Assembly (NCBI RefSeq): GCF_001238275.1
Contig: NZ_LGTB01000036.1
Span: 1 to 64,000, forward strand
Direction of reading: 5' to 3'
Length of the DNA: 64,000 nt
Origin: Bradyrhizobium viridifuturi
GTDB taxonomy: Bacteria > Pseudomonadota > Alphaproteobacteria > Rhizobiales > Xanthobacteraceae
Shown: one piece after another, positions 29,392 to 38,654 of the stretch
Layout: each line of letters starts with the position of its first letter
Numbering within the stretch: position 1 is the first letter of the stretch
The notes under the pieces: model-generated
What the model saw: the letters and a program-made list of their open reading frames with translations, nothing else
Databases searched by the model: none
Told to the model about the DNA's origin: nothing
Program-made: the position numbers and the translations under genes

Positions 29392-29423
29392 GCCCACGCA
29401 ACGGCGCGAGGCCACGATCGCGA

Positions 29424-30521
29424 TCAGAATTTCCGGACCAGGTCGATCACCTCGTCCTGCTGCTCGCGTGTGATCTCGGCAAACATCGGCAATGAGAGAA
29501 TCCGGCCCTGATCGCGATGGGCGTTGGGAAACTGCTCCGGCCGGTGACCAAACCGGGCGTAGGCCGGCAGGAACGGCAGCGCCGTGGGGTAGTTGATCGC
29601 GGTCTGCACGCCATTGGCGTTCAGATGCGCGGCGAGCGCGTCGCGGCGCGGATGCCGGATCGTGTAGAGGTGATAGACATGGCTGCGCGCCGGCGCGACC
29701 TCGGGGACCACGACGTCCTCGATCTGGTTGAGGCCGGCATCATAGACCTCGGCCGCAGCCTGACGGGCCTCGGTCCATGCTTCGAGATGCGGCAGCTTCG
29801 CTGAAAGGATCGCCGCCTGCATGCCGTCGAGCCGGCTGTTGATGCCCTCGATATGGTGCTGGTGCTTCACCAGCCCGCCATGGCGCGCCAGCATGGCCAT
29901 CTGCTCGGCGAGCGCCTTGTCGTTGGTGACGACCGCGCCGGCGTCGCCCATCGCGCCGAGATTCTTGCCGGGATAGAACGAATAGGTCGCGGCTTCGCCG
30001 AACGTGCCGACCATGCGGCCCTTGTAGCGCGCGAGATGAGCCTGGGCGCAATCCTCGATCACCCAGAGCTTGTGCTTCTGCGCGATCGCCATGATCGCAT
30101 CCATGTCGGCAGGCTGGCCGTAAAGATGCACCGGGATGATGCCGACCGTGCGCGGCGTGATCGCGGCCTCGATCGCCGCCGGATCGATCGTGAACGTCGC
30201 GTCGTCGGTATCGCAGAACACGACCGTGGCGCCGGAATGCGTGATCATCGCCGCGGTCGAGATCCAGGAATGCGCCGTGGTGATCACCTCGTCACCCGGC
30301 TTCACTTTCAGCGCCCGCATCGCGAGGTAAAGCGCATCGGTGCCGTTGGCGCAGGAGACGCAGTGCGCGACCTCGGCGGCCGCGGCGAATTCGCGCTCGA
30401 AGGCGTCGACGTAGCTGCCGCGGATGAAGGCGTTGTCGCGGATCACGCCGGCGATTGCCGCATCGATCTCGCCTTTGATGGACTGGTACTGCAGTTGCAG
30501 GTCGGCATACGGCACAGCCAT
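29424..30521 (-). CDS. DegT/DnrJ/EryC1-family sugar aminotransferase (WbpE-like)
   Basis: It is a PLP-dependent aminotransferase acting on a keto-sugar nucleotide. The PLP-binding Lys186 lies in YSFYPGKNLGAMGDAG, and NGTDALYLAM and YGQPADMDAI match WbpE/WlbC-type enzymes. With the start at ATG 30521 (GGGGA, 7 bases upstream) it has 365 residues. The in-frame ATG at 30527 is less likely. It follows the acetyltransferase gene by 18 bases and forms a three-gene set with it and a Gfo/Idh dehydrogenase. The natural product would be a UDP-3-amino sugar, inferred from this context. Confidence 0.88.
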   Translation of the reverse strand: MAVPYADLQLQYQSIKGEIDAAIAGVIRDNAFIRGSYVDAFEREFAAAAEVAHCVSCANGTDALYLAMRALKVKPGDEVITTAHSWISTAAMITHSGATVVFCDTDDATFTIDPAAIEAAITPRTVGIIPVHLYGQPADMDAIMAIAQKHKLWVIEDCAQAHLARYKGRMVGTFGEAATYSFYPGKNLGAMGDAGAVVTNDKALAEQMAMLARHGGLVKHQHHIEGINSRLDGMQAAILSAKLPHLEAWTEARQAAAEVYDAGLNQIEDVVVPEVAPARSHVYHLYTIRHPRRDALAAHLNANGVQTAINYPTALPFLPAYARFGHRPEQFPNAHRDQGRILSLPMFAEITREQQDEVIDLVRKF

Positions 30522-30539
30522 CGACATTCCCCTATTGCC

Positions 30540-31007
30540 CTATTGGCTCGCCAGCAGCCGGCGCGCCGGATTGCCGGCATACGTACCTGGTGTCGTGATG
30601 TCCTTGGTCACCACGGATCCAGCGCCGATGACGACGTCGTCGACGATCCTGACGGGCATGATCGTCGCGTTGGAGCCGATCGACACCCGGTTGCCGATCA
30701 CTGTCTCGCGCCACAGCTCCTTGCGCCCGCGCGCCGGACCGCCGGTGGAGAAGGTGTCGTTGACGAACATCACGCCGTGCCCGACGAAACAGTCCTCGCC
30801 GATCGTGACAAGCTCGCAGATGAACGCGTGCGACTGTACGCGGGTGCGCGCCCCGACCACCACGCCCTTCTGGATTTCGGTGAAGGGCCCGACGAAGCAG
30901 TCGTCGCCGAGCGTACAGCCGTAGAGATTGCAGGGCTCGACGATCTTGACGCGCTCGCCGAACGCGACATCGCGAACGCTGGCCTGATGCACGTCCGGTC
31001 GATTCAC
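30540..31007 (-). CDS. Hexapeptide-repeat sugar N-acetyltransferase
   Basis: The 155-residue protein is a left-handed beta-helix with many [LIV]G.x hexapeptide turns (GCTLGDDCFVGPFTEIQ, VIGNRVSIGSNATIM). It ends with TYAGNPARRL, typical of acetyltransferases acting on amino-sugar nucleotides. The start is a GTG at 31007 overlapping the dehydrogenase stop by 4 bases (GTGA). The longer frame upstream to 31499 is antisense-like noise. It probably acetylates the amino group placed by the DegT enzyme that follows. Confidence 0.85.
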   Translation of the reverse strand: MNRPDVHQASVRDVAFGERVKIVEPCNLYGCTLGDDCFVGPFTEIQKGVVVGARTRVQSHAFICELVTIGEDCFVGHGVMFVNDTFSTGGPARGRKELWRETVIGNRVSIGSNATIMPVRIVDDVVIGAGSVVTKDITTPGTYAGNPARRLLASQ

Positions 31008-32065
31008 GAAACGACACCCAGCCGGCTCAACCGCGGCGTGAAGCGCAGCGCGACCTCCTCGCCGGTCTCGATCGACTCGTAGAGCGCCGAGATCAGCTCC
31101 AGGCTCTTGCGGCCCTCGAGTCCGTCGACCAGCGCGGCGCGCTGGTTCTCCAGGCAGTCGACCACGTGATGATAGTAAGCCTGGTGGCCGAAGCCGTACA
31201 CGTTGGGCGGGTTGACCGAAAACTTCTCCACGACGTCCTTGTCCGACGGCAGCTCGTCGACAAAGCGCCAGTGCCGGATCTGGTTGACGGCGAAACCGGA
31301 GATCTCGACGGTGCCCTTTTCGCCGAGGATCGACAGCGAGCCCTCGAGATCGGTCGGGCGTGCCGCGGTGGTCGCCTCGATGATCCCGAGCGCGCCGTTG
31401 CGGAACTTGAGCGTCGCGACGGCGGTGTCCTCGGTTTCGATCCTGGCCAGCGCCGTCGTCGCCCGCGCGTGCACGCTCACCACGTCGCCGAAGAACCACT
31501 CCAGCATATCGACATGGTGGCTCGCCTGATTGGTCAGCACGCCGCCGTCATAGGCCCAGGTGCCGCGCCAATCGTCCTGGTCGTAATAGGCCTGGTCACG
31601 GCACCAGCGTACCCGGACCGTGCCCAGGATGAGCTTGCCGAAGCGACCGGCGTCGAGCGCCTCGCGCGCCTTGACCACCGGCACGTTGAAGCGGTTCTGC
31701 TTGACGATGAACATCTTCACGCCGGCCTGGTCGCAGGCCCGGATCATGTCGTCGGCGTCCTGCAACCGCAGCGCCATCGGCTTCTCGACCACGATGTGCT
31801 TGCCGGCCTTCGCGCAGGCAATCACATGGGCGGGATGCAGCCCACTCGGCGTCAGCACCGCAACCGCGTCGATATCCTTGCGCGCCAGGAATTCGTCCAT
31901 GTCGTAATGGGCCGGAACGCCAAACTTCCCGGCAATCGCATCCGCCCGCGTGCGGATCGGATCGCAGACCGCGACCAGGCTTGCTCCCTCGATGTGATTG
32001 CCACCCAGGAGATCGGAATGACGCTTGGCGATACGCCCGCACCCGAGCAGGCCAAATCTGATCAT
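31004..32065 (-). CDS. Gfo/Idh/MocA-family sugar dehydrogenase
   Basis: This NAD(P)-dependent oxidoreductase of 353 residues starts at ATG 32065 with the nucleotide-binding GLLGCGRIAKRH. It shows the EKPMAL motif and HHVDMLEWFFGDV in the substrate domain. It resembles dehydrogenases that oxidise C-3 of UDP-sugar uronates before amination. It leads the set dehydrogenase, acetyltransferase, aminotransferase on the minus strand. It is only a distant relative of the canonical WbpB-like protein at 62952-63890, so the two sets are not simple duplicates. Confidence 0.85.
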   Translation of the reverse strand: MIRFGLLGCGRIAKRHSDLLGGNHIEGASLVAVCDPIRTRADAIAGKFGVPAHYDMDEFLARKDIDAVAVLTPSGLHPAHVIACAKAGKHIVVEKPMALRLQDADDMIRACDQAGVKMFIVKQNRFNVPVVKAREALDAGRFGKLILGTVRVRWCRDQAYYDQDDWRGTWAYDGGVLTNQASHHVDMLEWFFGDVVSVHARATTALARIETEDTAVATLKFRNGALGIIEATTAARPTDLEGSLSILGEKGTVEISGFAVNQIRHWRFVDELPSDKDVVEKFSVNPPNVYGFGHQAYYHHVVDCLENQRAALVDGLEGRKSLELISALYESIETGEEVALRFTPRLSRLGVVS

Positions 32066-32591
32066 GCAACAGGCCCTGTCTTGTCTCGCGGCCGACCATT
32101 GCAGCCAGCCGAACAGCCGAGGGAACAAGCGGCCTTGCGAGCCGCACGATAGCGTTCCATTACCCAGAAAACTCGGGATAACGCAAGGCCATGCGATCGG
32201 GCGAGGATTGACGGATTGGGGTCGCCCGTGCCCGGGACGCGCACCTCGCTATGTCATGACGACCGCGGAGCTTCGGGTTCAGATCCCCAATCGGCCGCCG
32301 GACCCGCAGCAGGACCATCCGAAACCATCGCATCCGGGCAGAGAGACCACACCACTGAAATTGAGCCTCGCTCGGTGACCACGCTCGACGCGCCGCCGCT
32401 CCACGCGAAACTTGTGCTATTGGGCAGGAACAATAGAATGCCATTTTGGCATCATTCTTGTCGTCCTCTCAGCGCCGTGCCATGTCCCTGGGTCGAAAAG
32501 GCGACATCGGTTGGCAATCGCGTGGGCTTAGTCTGCCGAATACGTTAACCACCACGAGACGGTCCAAACGCACAGTCCGACACGGCGGTAA
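32066..32591. other. Large divergent intergenic region before the Wzy-like gene
   Basis: This 526-base gene-free stretch separates leftward and rightward genes. It contains an exact 7-base inverted repeat (ATTGGGG at 32215-32221, CCCCAAT at 32285-32291). It also has two small inverted repeats in the most AT-rich part: CTATTG/CAATAG at 32417-32436, and the hairpin ATGCCA-TTT-TGGCAT at 32438-32452. The latter lies about 140 bases before the Wzy-like start and may be a regulatory site. No ORF here resembles a protein. Confidence 0.45.
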
Positions 32592-33956
32592 ATGAGAATG
32601 AACGATCGCGTTATGCAGCTGGAGCCCGGTCTCGGTTGGCGCCAGGCGAGACTTGCCCTGCTCGCCTATGCGCACATCGTGGTTTGCGCGGCTTCGCTGT
32701 ACTGCATCACGATCACCAATTCCTTCCCGGGTGTCATCGGTTTCGACAAGTCGCACCTGGCGGCTGCAATCCTGAACGTCGTCGCATTCAGCCCGGTCGT
32801 GATCCTGTTCGCATTCGGACGTTTCAGCCTTGGCTATCTGGTCGGCTTCTACTTCTACGTGATGGTGCTGGGATATCTCTGGCTCATCGAATTTTCGGTG
32901 CTCGATTACGATCACCGCCTGGCGCTTGCCTCGATCGTGCTCTCGGCCCTCGGATTCCTCGCCCCGGCGCTGTTTATCACCGGCCCAGTGCGGCAGGCCG
33001 TCGTGATGCCGGCCCGCGCGTTTTACATGATGCCTTCCGTCATCCTGGTTGGCGCAGCCGTGATCATCGGTATCGGCTCGCTCTACAACCTCAAGCTGGT
33101 CAATCTCTCCGAGATGTACAAGTATCGCGCGGAGGTGGCGCTGCCCGGCTTGCTGCAATACGCCATCTGGATCGTCTCGAACGCCCTGCTGCCGCTTGCC
33201 TTCGCTTGCTTCGTCACCAGCAAGCGGAATTGGCAGGCAGGGATCGCACTGCTCCTGATGCTGCTGTTCTACCCGATCATGCTGACCAAGATGGCGCTGT
33301 TTGCCCCGGTCTGGCTGCTGTTTCTCGCCCTCGTCTGCAGGCTGGTGGTCGAGGCCAGGGTCGCGACGATCCTGTCGTTCTTCCTGCCTGTCCTGATCGG
33401 CGTCATCTTGTTCGTTCTCGTCAAGGCCGAGCTGTTTCCGCTCACGCCCGGACTGGTCTATTTCGGCACCGTCAACACCAGGATGGTTGCGATCCCATCG
33501 CTCGCCCTTGAAATCTACAACAACTACTTCTCAGCACACCCGCTGACCCACTTCTGCCAGATCAACGTGCTGAAGCTCGTGATTCCATGCGCCTACAGCG
33601 AGCCGATATGGGCCGTCATGGCGAGGTCCTATGATCTCGGCTCCTTCAACGCTTCGCTGTTCGCGACCGAAGGGATCGCTTCGGTCGGCCTCGTGCTGGC
33701 GCCGCTCTCCGCGCTGGGCTGCGGGCTAATCATTGCTCTCGGCAACCGCCTGTCGGCCGGCTTGCCGTCGCAATTTGTGCTGCTATCCGCAGGACTGCTA
33801 CCCCAGGTGCTGCTCAACGTACCGCTTTCGACGGCATTGCTGACGAACGGCGCCGGGCTGCTGTTCCTGCTCTGGTACATTACCCCGCGGTCAGCCTTCG
33901 ACCAGGCGCCGAAGGCCGCCGTGAGCGAAAGCCCACAGGCGACAAGCACCAGCTAA
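32592..33956 (+). CDS. Polytopic membrane protein, probable O-antigen polymerase (Wzy-like)
   Basis: The 454-residue protein has about twelve predicted membrane segments and a large hydrophilic loop at about 280-365. This topology is common in Wzy polymerases and some O-antigen ligases, which have little sequence conservation. The start is ATG 32592, with a second ATG two codons later. It is the only plus-strand gene inside a minus-strand polysaccharide locus, which fits a separately regulated polymerase. The alternative is a flippase, but the loop makes that less likely. Confidence 0.65.
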   Translation: MRMNDRVMQLEPGLGWRQARLALLAYAHIVVCAASLYCITITNSFPGVIGFDKSHLAAAILNVVAFSPVVILFAFGRFSLGYLVGFYFYVMVLGYLWLIEFSVLDYDHRLALASIVLSALGFLAPALFITGPVRQAVVMPARAFYMMPSVILVGAAVIIGIGSLYNLKLVNLSEMYKYRAEVALPGLLQYAIWIVSNALLPLAFACFVTSKRNWQAGIALLLMLLFYPIMLTKMALFAPVWLLFLALVCRLVVEARVATILSFFLPVLIGVILFVLVKAELFPLTPGLVYFGTVNTRMVAIPSLALEIYNNYFSAHPLTHFCQINVLKLVIPCAYSEPIWAVMARSYDLGSFNASLFATEGIASVGLVLAPLSALGCGLIIALGNRLSAGLPSQFVLLSAGLLPQVLLNVPLSTALLTNGAGLLFLLWYITPRSAFDQAPKAAVSESPQATSTS

Positions 33957-33976
33957 CGCGCGCTGCGAACCCCAGC

Positions 33977-33999
33977 GGCCACCGTTGCCAGGGGTGGCC
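33977..33999. terminator. Hairpin between convergent wzy-like and wbpA-like genes
   Basis: A perfect 7-base stem (GGCCACC / GGTGGCC, 9-base loop) lies 20 bases after the wzy-like stop and 36 bases after the opposing wbpA-like stop. No T-run follows, so it is a weak candidate for a bidirectional terminator. Confidence 0.35.
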
Positions 34000-34035
34000 A
34001 GGCGGAAGGGATCACCGGAGCGCTTGCGAGATCGT

Positions 34036-35340
34036 CTACGCGCGAATGATGTTGTCGGCCGGCTGAGGAAACTTGCCACGGCAGTCGACCAGCAGCGGGG
34101 CATGCTTGCCGAGCAACTGATAGTCGAACTTGTCGTGGTCGGTCGCAAGCAGGACGCAATCGAAGCCGCGCAGATTGTCCTCAGTGAGCGTGACACTCGA
34201 CAGGTCGAACGAATGCGCGCGCATCTTCGGGAACGCGGGAACGTGCGGATCGCTGTAGGCGACCTTGGCACCGAGGTCGCGCAGCTTCTCCATCAAGAGC
34301 ACCGAAGGCGACTCGCGAACGTCGTCGACATTCTTCTTGTAGGCAATGCCGAGCACCAGGACCGAGCTGCCGCTGATCGACTTGTGCCGCTGATTGAGGG
34401 CGAGCGAGATCTTCGACACGACGTAGTCCGGCATCGAGGAGTTGATCTCGCCGGCGAGCTCGATAAAGCGCGTATGCATGCCGTATTCCCGCGCCTTCCA
34501 GGTCAGATAGAACGGGTCGATCGGAATGCAGTGCCCGCCGATGCCAGGACCCGGATAGTACGGAACAAATCCGAACGGCTTGGTGGCCGCTGCGCGGATC
34601 ACCTCGTGAATGTCGATCCCCATCTTGTCGGCGACCATCTTCATCTCGTTGACGAGACCGATATTCACCGAACGATGGATGTTCTCCAGCAGCTTGGTCA
34701 GCTCGGCGGCCTGTGTCGAGCTCACCGGAACGACCTTGTCGATGACCTGGCGATACAGCGCGATGCCCGCCTCGAGACACGCCGGCGTGCAGCCGCCGCA
34801 CACCTTCGGGATCGACCGGGTCGAGAAATTCTGGTTGCCGGGATCTTCGCGTTCCGGCGAAAACACTAGAAACACATCCTCGCCGACGGTGAAGCCGCGC
34901 TTCTCGATACGCGGTTTCAATTCCTCCTCGGTCGTGCCGGGATAGGTCGTGCTCTCGAGCGACAGCACCATGCCCTGATGCAGGTACGGCACCAGCGACT
35001 CCGTCGTGTCCAGCACGAAGCTGAGATCGGGCTCGCGGTACTTGTTGAGCGGCGTCGGCACGCAGAGAATGAGCGCATCGACCTCGCGCGCCCGCGAGAA
35101 GTCGGTCGTCGGTTCGAAGCCGAGCTCCGTGGCATTGCGAATGCTGGCGCTCGTAATATGCTCAATGTACGAACGGCCTGCGCGAAGCGCGTCGACCTTG
35201 GTCTGGTCGATATCAAAGCCGATCACCTTGTAGCCGACTTCGCAATAGCGAAGCATCAAGGGAAGGCCGACATAGCCCAAGCCGACGATGCCGATCTTGG
35301 CCGTTCTCTCGTTGAGCTTCGCGATCAATTCGGAATTCAT
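34036..35340 (-). CDS. wbpA: UDP-N-acetylglucosamine 6-dehydrogenase (WbpA-like)
   Basis: It oxidises C-6 of a UDP-hexosamine to the uronic acid in two NAD-dependent steps. The dinucleotide motif GLGYVGLP (20-27) and catalytic Cys271 in GPGIGGHCIPIDP are intact, along with the lysine in KLLENIHRS. At 434 residues it resembles WbpA and WecC enzymes more than UDP-glucose dehydrogenases (Ugd). It is followed on the same strand (upstream) by a WbpI-like epimerase. Together with WbpB and WbpD at 62-64 kb it would give UDP-diacetamido-uronic acid. The WbpA-versus-WecC choice rests on that context. Confidence 0.85.
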   Translation of the reverse strand: MNSELIAKLNERTAKIGIVGLGYVGLPLMLRYCEVGYKVIGFDIDQTKVDALRAGRSYIEHITSASIRNATELGFEPTTDFSRAREVDALILCVPTPLNKYREPDLSFVLDTTESLVPYLHQGMVLSLESTTYPGTTEEELKPRIEKRGFTVGEDVFLVFSPEREDPGNQNFSTRSIPKVCGGCTPACLEAGIALYRQVIDKVVPVSSTQAAELTKLLENIHRSVNIGLVNEMKMVADKMGIDIHEVIRAAATKPFGFVPYYPGPGIGGHCIPIDPFYLTWKAREYGMHTRFIELAGEINSSMPDYVVSKISLALNQRHKSISGSSVLVLGIAYKKNVDDVRESPSVLLMEKLRDLGAKVAYSDPHVPAFPKMRAHSFDLSSVTLTEDNLRGFDCVLLATDHDKFDYQLLGKHAPLLVDCRGKFPQPADNIIRA

Positions 35341-35530
35341 TTTATCACTCGTACGGGGTTGTTACGGATAACCGGCCTGAAAAGCATCCAATTCGGCCTC
35401 TGATAGCGCCATAGTTGCAAAGCCACAACCCCGGAAGCCATCCTGAAGGCCTCACCGGGCGCCGTGGCCAAGCCAGGCAGGACTGTCATTTGCTATTTGC
35501 GGTGCTCCAACGCAGCGTCGGTCGGCAGGG

Positions 35531-36580
35531 CTACCGTGCGCTGCCGGCGCTCAACAAGCGCGTGACGTCATAGGCGGCACGACCAGTCCCGTACTCGTCG
35601 ATATCGCGCTGAACGGCATTGCCCGGCTGCTTCCATAGCCGGTTCCATCCGTGCGTGACCGTCTCCGTCCACTCGGTCTCGTCACGCAATGTGATGCACG
35701 GGACGCGATGGAAATAGGCCTCTTTCTGCACCCCTCCCGAGTCCGTATAGACTTCAACGGCGTTGTGCAGAAGCTTCGCCATATCGAGGTAACCGACCGG
35801 GTCGATGACCTTCAAGCCGTCCAGCTCAACCCCCAAAGCGGAGGCAGCCTGTCGCGTGCGTGGGTGCAGCGGGAGGACGACGGGAAATTTTCGCGCCCGC
35901 TCCTGCAGGAATTGCACGACCGCAAGAAGCTGCTGCCGATCAGCCGTGTTCTCGGCACGATGGATCGTCGCGAGTGCATAGGCCTTCGGGGCGAGCCCAA
36001 GACTGGTCAATATCGTCGAGCTCTTCTCTGCCTTGCCGGTCACGAACAAGGTCGCGTCATACATGACGTCACCGACGTGATGGACGCCGGCGGTCACGCC
36101 TTCGGCGGCAAGATTGGCGACGGCAGTTGCCGTCGGACAGAGATGCAGAGCGGACAGATGGTCCGTTACCAGCCGGTTGATCTCCTCCGGCATGCGGCGG
36201 TTGAATGATCGAAGCCCCGCCTCGACATGCGCGACCGGAATGTGCAGCTTCGACGCCGCGAGCGAGCCGGCCAGCGTCGAATTGGTGTCGCCGTAGACCA
36301 CGACCCAGTCGGGCTTCTCGGCGAGCATGATCGGCTCGATCGCCATCAGCATGCGTCCCGTCATGTCGCCATGGCCGCCGCCATGGATATCGAGATGATG
36401 CCGAGGTCGCGGAATGTCCAGCTCTTCGAAGAAGACGTCGGACATGTTCGGATCGAAATGCTGGCCGGTGTGCACCATCACTTCCGAGAGCCCGTCGGTC
36501 TCGCGGATCGCGCGGCTGACGGCCGCGGCCTTGATGAACTGCGGCCGGGCACCAACGATGGTCAATATCTTCAGCGGCAT
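35531..36580 (-). CDS. wbpI: UDP-N-acetylglucosamine 2-epimerase family enzyme (WbpI/WecB-like)
   Basis: The 349-residue enzyme epimerises C-2 of a UDP-amino sugar. Family motifs VGARPQFIKAA, HVEAGLRSFNRRMPEE and TDSGGVQKEA are intact, and catalytic acidic and His residues are in place. The start is ATG 36580, 4 bases after the preceding stop. The long upstream extension is not conserved. In a WbpA/B/D/E pathway its substrate would be UDP-2,3-diacetamido-glucuronic acid, giving the manno form. Alone it would be WecB, making UDP-ManNAc. Context favours the former. Confidence 0.85.
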   Translation of the reverse strand: MPLKILTIVGARPQFIKAAAVSRAIRETDGLSEVMVHTGQHFDPNMSDVFFEELDIPRPRHHLDIHGGGHGDMTGRMLMAIEPIMLAEKPDWVVVYGDTNSTLAGSLAASKLHIPVAHVEAGLRSFNRRMPEEINRLVTDHLSALHLCPTATAVANLAAEGVTAGVHHVGDVMYDATLFVTGKAEKSSTILTSLGLAPKAYALATIHRAENTADRQQLLAVVQFLQERARKFPVVLPLHPRTRQAASALGVELDGLKVIDPVGYLDMAKLLHNAVEVYTDSGGVQKEAYFHRVPCITLRDETEWTETVTHGWNRLWKQPGNAVQRDIDEYGTGRAAYDVTRLLSAGSAR

Positions 36581-36584
36581 GGCT

Positions 36585-37499
36585 TCACGAACGGTGTCGG
36601 GATTCGGCCGGACGATGATCCGGCGCATCGTGGGGATTTGCGGATATCGTCCTTTGGAGCCCGTCCTTGAACTGCACGAAGCGCTGCAAGTCCAAACGAG
36701 ATGCAAGACGGCTCAGATCAGGGGCGATGTCGACGGAAGGCGTGTTCGTGTTCACAAGCTCGAACTTCGGTTCGACGCCGAGTTGCTGACCGATCGCGTT
36801 CGCGATCTGGCGGATCGATAGCATCTCCGGGGCTGCTACGTTCAGCGTGTCCGTCCAGGACGAAGCAATGCTTGCACGAATGACCTCGACGATGTCGTCG
36901 ATGAAGGTCGGAGCGAGGCGAATCCCTTCCGTGCCGCCGGAGAGCTGGATTGCCTCGCCGTCCTGGATCCTGCGTATCAGCTGCGGAATGAGCCGGTCGT
37001 ACTGCCCCGGACCGTAGGGGAAGAACAACCTCAGAATGCTCAAGGAAAAAACGCTGGAGAACGGCTTCGCGACTATCTCGGAAGCAAGCTTGCTTGCGCC
37101 AAGGAACCCGGAAGGCGCCAAGGCGGCATCCTCTCTCAGGACTGCCGTGAACGGCTCGTAAACCGCTCCCGACGAAAGCAGGCAGAAGTGCTTGACCGCG
37201 GCCTGAGCCGCCCAATCCAGCAGCCGCATCGTCATGTTCACATTGACGTCGAACATCTCGCGCGAGTCAGCCGGAAAACTGCGGTAGCGGCGCGATTGAG
37301 CGGCATGAACGACAATGTCGATCGTCCTTGGGAAACTGGCCTGTTCGATCGGTGTCGTTCCATCCCAAGCCACCTTCGTTCCGAAGGCGATCGACGTTTC
37401 CGGCCGGCACACGCAGAAGAGCTCGTGCCCCTCGCCCACCAGCCGGGGGCCGAGGGCAGAGCCCACGAAACCGCTGCAGCCCGTCAATAAGATCCGCAT
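36585..37499 (-). CDS. Extended SDR (NAD-dependent epimerase/dehydratase) with missing active-site Tyr
   Basis: The 304-residue protein has the extended-SDR cofactor motif GCSGFVGS (7-14), Ser-rich LLSSGAVYE at the catalytic Ser region and LRLFFPYGPGQ. In place of the catalytic Tyr in the usual YxxxK, residues 133-137 read LGASK, so Leu133 replaces Tyr while Lys137 stays. The codon is CTT, three bases from TAT or TAC, so this is not a single-base error. The protein may be non-catalytic or use another residue. It lies between the methyltransferase and the 2-epimerase. Confidence 0.8.
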   Translation of the reverse strand: MRILLTGCSGFVGSALGPRLVGEGHELFCVCRPETSIAFGTKVAWDGTTPIEQASFPRTIDIVVHAAQSRRYRSFPADSREMFDVNVNMTMRLLDWAAQAAVKHFCLLSSGAVYEPFTAVLREDAALAPSGFLGASKLASEIVAKPFSSVFSLSILRLFFPYGPGQYDRLIPQLIRRIQDGEAIQLSGGTEGIRLAPTFIDDIVEVIRASIASSWTDTLNVAAPEMLSIRQIANAIGQQLGVEPKFELVNTNTPSVDIAPDLSRLASRLDLQRFVQFKDGLQRTISANPHDAPDHRPAESRHRS

Positions 37500-37506
37500 G
37501 CGCGTG

Positions 37507-38631
37507 TCAGACCGTTGGCTTCGTCAGCAGAACGGAGATTCCGTTCGGGTTGGAGTCATTGAAGGCATAGTCCTTGACCCCGAGCTCCTTCATCCAGCCC
37601 GCGACCTCGTCATCGCTATGCTGCCAGGCGTTGTGCGGATGATACCAATCGAAGTTGACCATGTTGTTCGTTTCATAGTCGAATGCCTCGTTCCAGAAGC
37701 ATTTCAGGAAATTGTAGTACAGCAATCGCTGGACGTTGTGCGTTCCGGCCGGAATTCCAAGCACCGGAATCGGCTTCTCAAGCGTGATCGTGGCGTTCAA
37801 CCGCGACAGCTCCCGGCCCAGCTCCGTGATCCCCTCGCACGCCGCATAGCATTCCTCCGCGGAGAGCGGCATGAAATTCTGGCGGACATGATCGTCGGCG
37901 AAGACACGCACGGCGCCCATCTTGCGATAGACATAGAAGAAGAACTGTCCGCCGGGCCTGACCTTTCGATACAGGGCCTCTACCGCCGCCCTGGTGTTCG
38001 GCGTGTGATGCAGCACCCCGTCCGCGATGATGAAGTCGAACGTATCATCGGGGAAAGGCGCCTCCATCAGGTCGGCCTGAACGACCGAGCAGTTCTCAAG
38101 ATCGCGTGTGTTCTCGAACGTCGTCAATGCCGCGTCGGAGACGTCGAGCGCAAACACCTCGCCCGGGCAGTTCTCGGCGATGAACCTCGTGTTGAAGCCC
38201 GACCCTGGACCGACTTCGAGCACGCGCTGCTTGGACCGGTAGAACGCCTTCAAGGCGTCAAGATCGGGCAGCCCGAGCTTCTTGCAATACCAACCAAACA
38301 GGAATTCCTTGTGCTCGGGTTGCAGCCCATATTGCTTGAAGCGGCGCCACTTGTCCGAGAAGGTCTGGTTCGTCTTGGCCTGCTCATGGGCTTCCGGCCG
38401 GCTCTGCGCGGTCGCCGGCTTCGGAAGGCCGTAGCGTGCGCAGAAATCGCTCAAGTCAGGCTGCATCGGGCCACTCAGGAAGCACGGAACTCCCTGCAGG
38501 ACCGGATACCACAGCGATGCATCGGGTGTCCGCAGGACGCCTTCGATGACCTGGCCGTCCTGTTGCGTGAAAGCCTCGAGCTGAAGCTCCATTCCGTTCG
38601 GACGGAGACGTGAAGACGCAACGGTTCGCAT
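37507..38631 (-). CDS. Class I SAM-dependent methyltransferase with Trm112-like N-terminus
   Basis: The start at ATG 38631 gives 374 residues. The N-terminal 70 residues resemble a Trm112-like module (LWYPVLQGVPCFL) without zinc cysteines. The core has LEVGPGSG (138-145) and a DGVLHH loop, typical of ubiE/UbiG-like small-molecule methyltransferases. The C-terminal 90 residues are unique. It follows the first asnB-like gene and probably methylates a sugar of the surface polysaccharide. Confidence 0.8.
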   Translation of the reverse strand: MRTVASSRLRPNGMELQLEAFTQQDGQVIEGVLRTPDASLWYPVLQGVPCFLSGPMQPDLSDFCARYGLPKPATAQSRPEAHEQAKTNQTFSDKWRRFKQYGLQPEHKEFLFGWYCKKLGLPDLDALKAFYRSKQRVLEVGPGSGFNTRFIAENCPGEVFALDVSDAALTTFENTRDLENCSVVQADLMEAPFPDDTFDFIIADGVLHHTPNTRAAVEALYRKVRPGGQFFFYVYRKMGAVRVFADDHVRQNFMPLSAEECYAACEGITELGRELSRLNATITLEKPIPVLGIPAGTHNVQRLLYYNFLKCFWNEAFDYETNNMVNFDWYHPHNAWQHSDDEVAGWMKELGVKDYAFNDSNPNGISVLLTKPTV

Positions 38632-38654
38632 AAATCTAGCTCCTACAACTGCAA

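Noticed and set aside
32215..32291. Possible tRNA (ATTGGGG...CCCCAAT ends and GGTTCAGATCC-like T arm)
   Set aside because: The D and anticodon arms do not fold, and the T stem has a mismatch and is not followed by a full acceptor strand.
32446..32462. Sigma-54 promoter before the Wzy-like gene
   Set aside because: TGGCAT-N5-TTGTC has the GG but not the GC element of the -12 box.
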